DNA of 64,000 nucleotides. Origin: Acidobacteriota bacterium (GTDB taxonomy: Bacteria; Acidobacteriota; UBA890; WLXD01). The stretch covers positions 81,085 through 145,084 of the forward strand of contig JAJCXT010000055.1 in NCBI GenBank assembly GCA_029263295.1, written 5' to 3'. Below the pieces are notes generated by a model. That model saw nothing but the letters and a program-made list of their open reading frames with translations, did not search any database and was not told where the DNA came from. Below, in pieces: positions 44,853-52,175 of this stretch. The translations under genes and the position numbers were made by a program. Position 1 is the first letter of the stretch, and every line of letters begins with the position of its first letter.

Positions 44853-46115
44853 GGGTCTGCACAGGACCCGCGAGTCCGGGGTGGCCGTCGGTGGCGTCTG
44901 CCAGTGGACCCGATCCCCGGCTCGGATGGCATTCGCGAGAGTCGGCCACTGACGATCAGCCGCCGGAATGAGTTCGCGCTCGAGACGACGAAACCGCTCT
45001 GTGATCGCCGGGTTCCAGTTCAGATAGAGCTTGCCGTCAATGATCGACCAACTATCCTGGGGCCGCGACTGAGCACCGTAGCCCTCGCCTCCGTGGCCGG
45101 AAGCACCGTAGGCGCACCAGCCTCCGTACTGGGGCGCGAAGCTCTCAGGGTCGGCGATGAACGACTCTCTATGCTCTCGGGATACGAACAGCCATGTGGC
45201 ACCGCGCCATACCGTGGAAAGGCCCCCGCGGCCGACTGTCGCTTCCCCTAATGCGAAGTACGCGACCGGGTCGTAGCCGCCCAACGCGTAGCCATTTTCG
45301 AGCACCATGACCTCGGTAGGAGCGAGAGCAGGCTGCCAGTCTTCTCCCTTGACGTACTCCTGCGAACCCATCGCCGACGAAGTCGCGGTCGCCAGCTTAC
45401 GAAACTTCAGAAGCATGCGATCGAGCTTGTAGCGGTTCGGAAACCGCGAGTCCGAGTAGTCGTCGGTGGCATCTGACAGCATTTCCGACCTGGCCACGAG
45501 TTCGAAACCGGCTTGAACGATCTCCCCGATCAGGAATTCCTCGTTGATCCGGTGCGTCTTCTCATCGGCTCCCGCCGAGGGCGTGCGGACATCGACCACA
45601 CCCAGGATCCCGCCTGGTTTGAGGGCACGAAGAAAGCCGGCGTACTCGTCAGCGGGCTCGTCCTCGAGAAAGACGTAGAGATCGTGCAGGTTCCTGATGG
45701 TCACGATGACGTCTACGCTCGCGGGCTCCAGGTCGTCAACACGGGGGACGATGCGCACGTTTTCCAACCGAGCAGTCGCGATCCTCTCCTCGAGTTGCTC
45801 GGCAAAATAGTCCGTCCGAGTGGCCAACACGAGCCCGGACGAACCTAGCAGGCGAGAAAGGACCTGCGTGTTGTATCCGCCGAAGGGGAAGTAGTCCACG
45901 ACCGTCATGCCAGCGCCGACTCCGAACCAGTCGAGAACCTCGAGCGGCATACTGCCAGGATCCCTGGCTCGATCACTCTCCGATCGGGTCGGATCGGACA
46001 GGATGCTCTCGGCGGTCTGCCAAGCGGGTCCAGCGAAGACGTTCGCTACGCTGAACGTCAGCGCACTACAGACCATCATCACCAGCAGGAATCTCGGCTC
46101 GCGTCCGCTTCGCAT
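44748..46115 (-). CDS. Secreted SAM-methyltransferase-like protein fused to a YHS domain
   Basis: The 455-residue protein starts MRSGREPRFLLVMMVCSALT with a signal peptide. Residues about 45-250 form a class I methyltransferase-like fold of the COG4798 type (GVGAGMTVVDYFPFGGYNTQ, VDVIVTIRNLHDLY, LKPGGILGVVDVR). Residues about 270-350 form a YHS domain (YALGGYDPVAYF, VSREHRESFIADPESFAPQY, GGWCAYG). The tail overlaps the LytTR gene by 105 bp on the opposite strand. It follows the TPR-like gene by 26 bp and probably shares its E4-led transcript. A periplasmic location makes true SAM use doubtful. Confidence 0.82.
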   Translation of the reverse strand: MRSGREPRFLLVMMVCSALTFSVANVFAGPAWQTAESILSDPTRSESDRARDPGSMPLEVLDWFGVGAGMTVVDYFPFGGYNTQVLSRLLGSSGLVLATRTDYFAEQLEERIATARLENVRIVPRVDDLEPASVDVIVTIRNLHDLYVFLEDEPADEYAGFLRALKPGGILGVVDVRTPSAGADEKTHRINEEFLIGEIVQAGFELVARSEMLSDATDDYSDSRFPNRYKLDRMLLKFRKLATATSSAMGSQEYVKGEDWQPALAPTEVMVLENGYALGGYDPVAYFALGEATVGRGGLSTVWRGATWLFVSREHRESFIADPESFAPQYGGWCAYGASGHGGEGYGAQSRPQDSWSIIDGKLYLNWNPAITERFRRLERELIPAADRQWPTLANAIRAGDRVHWQTPPTATPDSRVLCRPLDDLLAQLLGAAAAGQDFASTAQGNEVATTFVGR

Positions 46116-46141
46116 CTGCTCCCCTTCTGTGGATCCGGCGA

Positions 46142-46852
46142 TCAGGAATCTCGGCCGGGCGCCCGTTCGGGCAGTTCCTGCCGCTCGCGCTTCTCGATGC
46201 CACCCAGCCAGAAGCCGATCCAAGGCCGACCCCAGTCGGGCCACAGCGGATTGTCGGACGGGTAGGCGTCGAACTTGCCGAGCGCCTGGGTCAGCATGAT
46301 CCGCCCCTCGTCCATCCGCCTCGCCCTGATCAGGTCGAACCCTCGTTGCATCCACACTCGCGGGTTGTCCGGGTTCAGTTGTTCGGCGGCGAGACGGTCC
46401 GGCCCTGCGAGGGCCAGCAGCCGCGTGCGCTCGGTGGCGTCCTGTTGCACGTAAGCGCGGTTCGAGTGGATCAGCGCTTGCATCATATGGAACTCTGCTC
46501 GCTCATCGTCCGAGGGTGTCGCCAGGCGTGACCCTGCGAGATCAAGGAGCTCCTGCGCGAGATCCATGTTGGCCAACGCCCCGGGGATATCGTCAGCCTG
46601 CAACTGGGTGCGTGCGTGCGAGGCCCAGAATGGAGCTTCCCACCCGGCCGGATACTCGGACGCGATGTCCTCGAACCGCAGTGCAATCCGCTCCTGCACC
46701 TCGGTGCCGGAGGCAAGGTTGGCGTTCCAATCCGCGATCGCGGCCAGCAGGACGGCCGAGTAGTCAGCGCTCGGGGCCAGCGGCGACAGCGCGCTGGATC
46801 CGTGCGGCACAACGGCGGCGAGAGTGGCAATCAGGAACCAGGCAAGTCTCAT
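46142..46852 (-). CDS. Secreted TPR-like protein, unknown function
   Basis: The 236-residue protein begins MRLAWFLIATLAAVVPHGSS, a signal peptide, followed by helical pairs (WASHARTQLQADDIPGALANMDLAQELL, in three stretches; RVWMQRGFDLIRARRMDEGR) that resemble TPR units and a Trp-rich end (PLWPDWGRPWIGFWL). TTGGAGG lies upstream of the ATG at 46852; the frame is open back to 46927, which would add a non-hydrophobic lead. E4 lies about 100 bp further upstream. It is probably co-transcribed with the methyltransferase-YHS gene. Confidence 0.7.
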   Translation of the reverse strand: MRLAWFLIATLAAVVPHGSSALSPLAPSADYSAVLLAAIADWNANLASGTEVQERIALRFEDIASEYPAGWEAPFWASHARTQLQADDIPGALANMDLAQELLDLAGSRLATPSDDERAEFHMMQALIHSNRAYVQQDATERTRLLALAGPDRLAAEQLNPDNPRVWMQRGFDLIRARRMDEGRIMLTQALGKFDAYPSDNPLWPDWGRPWIGFWLGGIEKRERQELPERAPGRDS

Positions 46853-46911
46853 GGCATGCGCCTCCAAATAACGTGGCAGCATCGGGCACCACGAAAGACA
46901 GTTCAACAGGT

Positions 46912-46919
46912 GGGGGGGG
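46912..46919 (-). repeat. Homopolymeric G8 tract in the leader of the TPR-like gene
   Basis: Eight consecutive G (C8 on the transcribed strand) lie between the E4 ATG (46950) and the TPR-like gene start (46852). The E4 ATG opens a 15-codon frame that is one base out of phase with the gene, so addition of one base in this tract would fuse the two. Confidence 0.5.
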
Positions 46920-46947
46920 AGCAGCATGAGCGTCCACTTCGAGAACC

Positions 46948-47029
46948 CATCAAAACATCCGCACTACCCCGCAGCGTAGAGATCCCTCGCCGCTTTCGGC
47001 GAACCGTCGCCAGGAGCCGGTGAAACGCC
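46948..47029 (-). promoter_or_regulatory. Element E4: predicted LytTR-type direct-repeat site with a 15-codon leader
   Basis: On the minus strand box A GGCGTTTCACCG (47029-47018) and box B GACGGTTCGCCG (47008-46997) start 21 bp apart. An ATG (46950) follows 47 bp after box B, preceded by GTTTTG as in the other copies. It is the most divergent copy, but outside the boxes it matches E3 well (GGATCTCTAC against GGATCCCTAC). Its ATG opens a 15-codon frame ending at 46903. Confidence 0.58.
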
Positions 47030-47080
47030 GCGCGGCGGGCGAGAACGGGCCCCTCCGCGCCCCGCGATCTCTCCGTACGG

Positions 47081-47662
47081 CTATGTGGGCTCGATGCGAC
47101 GGACCTCGACCCGCCCCCCGTGGCGCGCGTGCGGGCTCGCCGCGGCCACCGCTTGCGCCGACGCCTCGCTCGCGGCCAGCACGATGAAGAACCCCGTGAC
47201 GCGCTCAGTCGGCAGCGGACCCGAGGGGGCCGGCGCGCCGACTACATCGCCACCGTCGGCCAGTTTTTCCCCGGCCTCTAGCAGGCCGCGCGCGGCAAGG
47301 CCACCTGCCCATTCCGCGTACTCCCTCATTCGCTCCACCTCCACAGCAGGCTCAAGGAACGAGCCCGCCGGCTCCAGCAGTAGTAGCAAGTAGCGATCGC
47401 TGCCTTCCGACGCTGCCTCGCTGGGCGCAGTCGCGACAGGCTCGGCATCGAGGAGATAGCGTTGAGTACCAACCCCGGCGACAAACAGCAGCGTGGCAGC
47501 CGCCACCAATCCCAGAGAGCGAACGGTCGTCCGGCGGACCGGTGCGATCAGCCCCTCAGCACGTAATGCCTCGGTAACCCGTGCCTCGAGCCCGGCCGGC
47601 GGCTGATCGCGGCCGAGTCCGTGCAACGCATGGCGCTCCTGCGCCGACAGTTCCTCAACCAT
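47081..47662 (-). CDS. Anti-sigma-like membrane protein fused to a YCII domain
   Basis: The 193-residue protein has a short cytoplasmic N-terminus (ELSAQERHALHGLGRDQPPA) without a zinc-binding His-Cys motif, one membrane helix (SLGLVAAATLLFVAGVG) and a C-terminal domain with the YCII/DGPF signs: YLLLLLEPAG, a Tyr-Trp pair in YAEWAGGL, and VTGFFIVLAAS with ASPHARHGGRVEVRRIEP. Its start overlaps the ECF sigma gene by 8 bp, the position of a cognate anti-sigma factor. YCII domains linked to ECF factors are known, but as separate proteins; a periplasmic YCII fused to the anchor is unusual. Confidence 0.75.
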   Translation of the reverse strand: MVEELSAQERHALHGLGRDQPPAGLEARVTEALRAEGLIAPVRRTTVRSLGLVAAATLLFVAGVGTQRYLLDAEPVATAPSEAASEGSDRYLLLLLEPAGSFLEPAVEVERMREYAEWAGGLAARGLLEAGEKLADGGDVVGAPAPSGPLPTERVTGFFIVLAASEASAQAVAAASPHARHGGRVEVRRIEPT

Positions 47663-48269
47663 GTTGCTTATCTCCTTGTCCGAGCCCTTGCCGTAGCTGG
47701 CGACGCGCGCGGTGCAGTTGGCTCTTGGACGTGCCCGGGCTAATCCCGAGCAATGTTCCGATCTCTTCGTGCGTGTGGCCCTCCACGTCGTGCAACAGCA
47801 GCACCTCGCGATATCCCTCCGCCAGGTTCAACACGGCCTGGCGCAGTTGCGCGCTGCCCACCGGGTCCAGCCCTGCGGCCGGACTACCGTCGAAAGGCGG
47901 GTCTGCAGTCAGATCGGGCACCGCCGTGAGCCTGACCCCGCGGCGATAGTGTTCGCGGCACAGATTCAGCGCGATTCCCGTAAGCCACGTGCGCAATGAG
48001 GACTGCCAGCGGAACGCGGCCAGCCCGCGTGCGGCGCGCAGCCACGTTTCCTGGATGATGTCCTCGGCCCCGTCCACCCCGACCCGCAGCACCGCGAAGC
48101 GGTAGAGCGCCGGTGTGTACGCGCGGTAAAGCTCTCTGAAGCTGGCCTCATCTCGCGCGATGAGGTACGCGTTCACCAGCGTCCGATCCGCGGCCCCGGC
48201 GCTCAGCGCAGCCTCCTGTAGTGAATCTCTTCCATCCAATCTTCCTTGCCGTCTTGGTACCAGCTCCAC
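47655..48269 (-). CDS. ECF-type RNA polymerase sigma factor
   Basis: The 204-residue protein has region 2 (FRELYRAYTPALYRFAVLRV, AEDIIQETWLRAARGLAAFR, SLRTWLTGIALNLCREHYRR) and region 4 (LAEGYREVLLLHDVEGHTHE, EIGTLLGISPGTSKSQLHRA), separated by a linker. It is the usual size for a group IV sigma. The start at 48269 would overlap the upstream gene by 67 bp; a GTG at 48176, just after that gene's stop, gives a more usual N-terminus. The overlapping membrane protein is its likely anti-sigma factor. Target promoters are not evident. Confidence 0.92.
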   Translation of the reverse strand: MELVPRRQGRLDGRDSLQEAALSAGAADRTLVNAYLIARDEASFRELYRAYTPALYRFAVLRVGVDGAEDIIQETWLRAARGLAAFRWQSSLRTWLTGIALNLCREHYRRGVRLTAVPDLTADPPFDGSPAAGLDPVGSAQLRQAVLNLAEGYREVLLLHDVEGHTHEEIGTLLGISPGTSKSQLHRARRQLRQGLGQGDKQHG

Positions 48270-48751
48270 TTCGAGGTGAATTCATTCCCGTCCACGAAGC
48301 GGTACTCCGACGAGTCCATATGACCAACGTCACGCGACACCATGTTGCCCCCGCGCTGGAACGCGAACCGAAGAGCTGTGGCGTCCGCGTTGATCTCCGT
48401 TGCCATCAGGTGGGGCTGGTTACGTGCCTCGCAATAGTGCGTCAGTACCAGCTTGTCGCCGTCGAGCGAGAACAGGGTAACCATGGTGTTCTCCGGCGCA
48501 TCCTCGAACACCGTTCTCGACATGACGACCGACCCTCGGGCGAGCACTTCGAACGTCATGTCCTCGGTTGACCAGCCCTTCGTGCTTTCGGCGCTCCAGG
48601 TGCCTGCGAGCGACTTGAAGCGCTCGAAAGCGACCTCGGCAGCGCTTGGTGATTGCGCCTGGGCGACAGCCCCGGCCTGAACCCCGAGCACTAGGGCCAA
48701 TACCGAGAAGCGGACTACATGTGACCGGAGCTGGCCGGGTCCGAGTTTCAT
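48203..48751 (-). CDS. Secreted DUF1579-like lipocalin-type protein
   Basis: The 182-residue protein has a signal peptide (RFSVLALVLGVQAGAVAQAQ) and a beta-barrel-like body opening FKSLAGTWSAESTKG, with TMVTLFSLDGDKLVLTHYCE and EEIHYRRLR at the end. This looks like the DUF1579/THAP4-type nitrobindin-like barrel family, whose members bind small hydrophobic or haem ligands; ligand here is unknown. The ATG at 48751 fits the signal. It is the first gene of the run that includes the ECF sigma and anti-sigma genes. Confidence 0.7.
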   Translation of the reverse strand: MKLGPGQLRSHVVRFSVLALVLGVQAGAVAQAQSPSAAEVAFERFKSLAGTWSAESTKGWSTEDMTFEVLARGSVVMSRTVFEDAPENTMVTLFSLDGDKLVLTHYCEARNQPHLMATEINADATALRFAFQRGGNMVSRDVGHMDSSEYRFVDGNEFTSKWSWYQDGKEDWMEEIHYRRLR

Positions 48752-48953
48752 AGGGACTCCATGGTGGATCGAGTGTGTGGGTAGCCCGGCTCGATGGCTC
48801 GCGCGCCGCACACGGGTTGTCTGGTGTTCTACTCGTTGGTGGCCTGAGGTGGGCAAAAGGTTGCATCGTGTTGAAGCTCGGCAGCTGTTGCGGTAGATCT
48901 TCCTCTCCTGCCGCCCACCCTATCCCGGCCCGACTCGTGCCTCGGAGGTCCTG

Positions 48954-51900
48954 ATGCGACTGTTTGTCTCGCGCCACCCGATCACCGCAGTCCTTCTCGC
49001 GGGGTTCGTCGCCCTTACTTCCGTTGCCCTCGCCCCGAGCGCTGCGACCGCGCAGGACGACCCCAACCAGACCATCGAGCCGGCCCATCTCGCTGAGCTC
49101 AGCTATCGCATGGTCGGCCCCTATCGCGGCGGACGCGCCACTGCGCTGAACGGCGTTGCCGACGAGCCGCACACGTTCTACATGGGCTCGACTGGCGGCG
49201 GCGTCTGGCGCACCGAGGATGCCGGCGCAACCTGGAACAACCTCACCGATGGTCAGATCGCTGCCGGCGGCATCGGCGCGATCGGCGTCGCTCCATCTGA
49301 CGCCAACGTGCTCTACGTCGGCACGGGCTCGGCGTGTCTACGAGGCAACGTGTCGCCTGGAATCGGCGCTTACAAATCGACCGACGCCGGCGCCACCTGG
49401 AACTTCATGGGACTTCCCAACGCCGGTCAGATCGGCAAGATTCTCGTGCACCCGAACGACCCCGACACGCTCTGGGTGGCGGCGCTGGGCAACGCCTTCG
49501 GCGCGAACGAAGAGCGCGGCGTGTTCAAGTCGACGGACGGCGGCAACACATGGAACAAGGTGCTCTATCTCGACGAGCGTACCGGTGTGGTGGACCTGTC
49601 GATGCACCCCACCAATCCGCGGGTGCTGTACGCCGGCGCCTGGGGCGGCGAGCGCAAGCCCTGGTCGCTGCTTTCGGGCAGCACGCTCGGCGGTGTCTAC
49701 AAGAGCACCGACGGCGGCGAGACCTGGAACAAGCTCGAGAACGGACTCCCCGAAGGCATGGTTGGCAAGACGGCGATCCAGGTGTCCCCCGCCAATCCCG
49801 ACCGGGTCTGGGCGCTGTTCGAGCACGAGAAGGGAGGCCTGTACCGCTCCGACGATGCCGGGGCCAGCTGGCGACTGATCAACGACGACCATTCGCTGTG
49901 GGAGCGACCCTGGTACTACATGCACATCACGCCGGATCCGCAGGACGAGAACACAGTCTGGATTGCCAACGTGCTGCTGCAGAAGTCGATCGACGGCGGT
50001 AAGAGTTTCCTGCCTCTGGCACAGGTACACCCCGACAACCACGGCGTCTGGATCAACCCGAACGACTCGAATCTCCTGCTCAACGTCAACGATGGCGGTG
50101 GCGCCGTGAGTCTCAGCGGCGGCAACAGCTGGTCGACGCTGCGCAATCAGCCGACCGCGGAGATCTACCGCGTTGCCGTGGACAACCAGTTCCCGTACCG
50201 GCTGTACGGTTCGCAGCAGGACAACACGACGATCTCGGTGCCAAGCCGGCTACCGTCGGGGATGGTCTCCGACTTCGAGGACGAGTTTCAGTTTGGCGGC
50301 TGCGAGAGTGGCCACATGGCGGTCGATCCGCGCGACCCGAACATCATCTACGCCGGCTGCTACGGCGGCACGATCACGCGCTTCGACCGCCGCACCGGGC
50401 AGTCGCGCGACATCATCGCCTGGCCGCAGCTGCAGCTCGCGCAAGCGCGCGAAGAGCTGCGCTACCGGTTCCAGTGGAACGCTCCGATCCGGATCTCGCC
50501 GCACGACAGCAGCATCCTGTACCACGCGGCGCAGAAGGTACTGCGCTCGAGCAACGAAGGGCAGAGCTGGGTCGAGATCAGCCCCGACCTGAGCACCAAC
50601 GACCCTGAACATCAGGGTTATGCGGGCGGACCCATCACCCGCGATGGCACGGGCGTGGAGATCTACGGCACGGTGTTCGCTCTCGAAGAGTCGCCGCACA
50701 CCGCGGGCACGCTGTGGGCGGGCTCGGATGATGGCCGACTCCATGTTTCGACCGATGCGGGAGAGTCGTGGAGCGAGATCACGCCGCCAGACCTGCCCGA
50801 GGGCACCACGATCAACTCGATCGATCTATCGCGCCATCAGGACGGGCGCGCGACGATAGCAGGCTATCGCTACCGAGAGGCAGACCGGGCGCCGCACATC
50901 TTTGCCACCGACGACTTCGGCGCTACGTGGCGCAACCTCGCCGACGGCACGAACGGCATCCCCGCGGATCACTTCGTGCGGGTGGTTCGCGAAGATCCGG
51001 ACCGCCGTGGGCTGCTGTATGCCGGCACCGAGTACGGCATGTACATCTCTTTCGACGATGGCGCCCACTGGCAATCTCTGCAGCTGAACATGCCGGTCAC
51101 ACCGGTGACCGACATCCAGGTACACGAGCAGGACCTCGTCATCTCGACCCAGGGCCGTTCGTTCTGGATCCTCGACGATCTGACGCCGCTGCATCAGCTA
51201 ACCGACGCCGCGCTGGCCGCGGCCGCCACGCTGCACCCGCCGCGCGACACCCACCGGGTTCACTCCGGTGGGTTCTCGATTTCCGACGGCTATCGCGCCC
51301 AGGACGCGCCCGCGGGCGCTTTCCTCTCGTACACCCTGAGCGTCGACCAGGAGGATCTCGTCAAGCTCGAGATCCTCGACGGCGAGGGCACGATGATCCA
51401 GACCTTCAGCAGCGCAACTCCGCCGCCGCTGCCGATACCGGAGTCATTCCGGATCCTCGCCGAGATCTTCGGTATCCCTCTGGGGCAACCGCAGTTGAGC
51501 GCTGCGCTCGGCACCCACCGCGTGCTGTGGAATCTGCGGGCAATGCCGCCCATGCTGCCGCCGGGGGCGGTGATCTTCGGGTTCCCCGCGGGACCGCTGG
51601 TACCGCCAGGCTCCTACATCGCGCGCCTGAGTATCGGTGAGGACGTACAGGAGGAGAACTTCCGGGTCTTGGCCGACCCGCGCGGAGATGCCACGCAGGA
51701 CGACTTCGAGCGCCAGTTCGAGTTTCTCCAGGCTGTTGCCGGCGGCATCGCGGAACTGGGCCAGAACCTCACCAAGCTGCGCTCGGCCCGGACGCAGGTT
51801 ACGGTCGTGGCCGGCCAGATTGCCGGCGCGGAGATCGACGCTGAGATCCAGAGCGACGTAGCCGCCGCCGCTGAGTCACTCGCAGCCCAGCTGACCGCAA

Positions 51901-52175
51901 TCGAGGATCAACTGGTGCAGACCAAGAGCCGCTCTTTCGAGGATCCGCTCAACTACCCGGGCAAGCTCACGGCGATGCTCGCGAACGTCCAAGCGTCGGC
52001 CAACTCCGGGTCGGACGCGCCGCCGACGGACGGCGCGCTGGCGTTCTTCGCGCAACTCCAGGAGCAGGCAGCCGGTATCTACGCCGAGCTGCAAGCGCTC
52101 CTGGACGACGAAGTGCCCGCCTTCAACGCGCTGGTAGCTGACATCGACCGGCCGGCCGTAGTCATCTCGCAGTAG
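48954..52175 (+). CDS. Large secreted BNR/VPS10-type beta-propeller protein
   Basis: The 1073-residue protein has a signal peptide (HPITAVLLAGFVALTSVALAPSAATAQ broken by polar residues) and two seven- to ten-bladed propellers with many Asp-boxes (TEDAGATW, STDAGATW, STDGGNTW, STDGGETW, SDDAGASW, STDAGESW, TDDFGATW). It resembles VPS10/sortilin-like and xyloglucanase-fold proteins often annotated as glycosyl hydrolase. The end (about 870-1073) is helical and Ala/Glu-rich. Catalytic Asp residues of GH74 enzymes cannot be confirmed by eye. It overlaps the convergent CRTAC1 gene by 14 bp. Confidence 0.85.
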   Translation: MRLFVSRHPITAVLLAGFVALTSVALAPSAATAQDDPNQTIEPAHLAELSYRMVGPYRGGRATALNGVADEPHTFYMGSTGGGVWRTEDAGATWNNLTDGQIAAGGIGAIGVAPSDANVLYVGTGSACLRGNVSPGIGAYKSTDAGATWNFMGLPNAGQIGKILVHPNDPDTLWVAALGNAFGANEERGVFKSTDGGNTWNKVLYLDERTGVVDLSMHPTNPRVLYAGAWGGERKPWSLLSGSTLGGVYKSTDGGETWNKLENGLPEGMVGKTAIQVSPANPDRVWALFEHEKGGLYRSDDAGASWRLINDDHSLWERPWYYMHITPDPQDENTVWIANVLLQKSIDGGKSFLPLAQVHPDNHGVWINPNDSNLLLNVNDGGGAVSLSGGNSWSTLRNQPTAEIYRVAVDNQFPYRLYGSQQDNTTISVPSRLPSGMVSDFEDEFQFGGCESGHMAVDPRDPNIIYAGCYGGTITRFDRRTGQSRDIIAWPQLQLAQAREELRYRFQWNAPIRISPHDSSILYHAAQKVLRSSNEGQSWVEISPDLSTNDPEHQGYAGGPITRDGTGVEIYGTVFALEESPHTAGTLWAGSDDGRLHVSTDAGESWSEITPPDLPEGTTINSIDLSRHQDGRATIAGYRYREADRAPHIFATDDFGATWRNLADGTNGIPADHFVRVVREDPDRRGLLYAGTEYGMYISFDDGAHWQSLQLNMPVTPVTDIQVHEQDLVISTQGRSFWILDDLTPLHQLTDAALAAAATLHPPRDTHRVHSGGFSISDGYRAQDAPAGAFLSYTLSVDQEDLVKLEILDGEGTMIQTFSSATPPPLPIPESFRILAEIFGIPLGQPQLSAALGTHRVLWNLRAMPPMLPPGAVIFGFPAGPLVPPGSYIARLSIGEDVQEENFRVLADPRGDATQDDFERQFEFLQAVAGGIAELGQNLTKLRSARTQVTVVAGQIAGAEIDAEIQSDVAAAAESLAAQLTAIEDQLVQTKSRSFEDPLNYPGKLTAMLANVQASANSGSDAPPTDGALAFFAQLQEQAAGIYAELQALLDDEVPAFNALVADIDRPAVVISQ

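Noticed and set aside
31307-47029. E1-E4 as integron attC sites
   Set aside because: The copies lie in both orientations before genes rather than behind cassettes, no integrase is present, and core-site motifs are absent.
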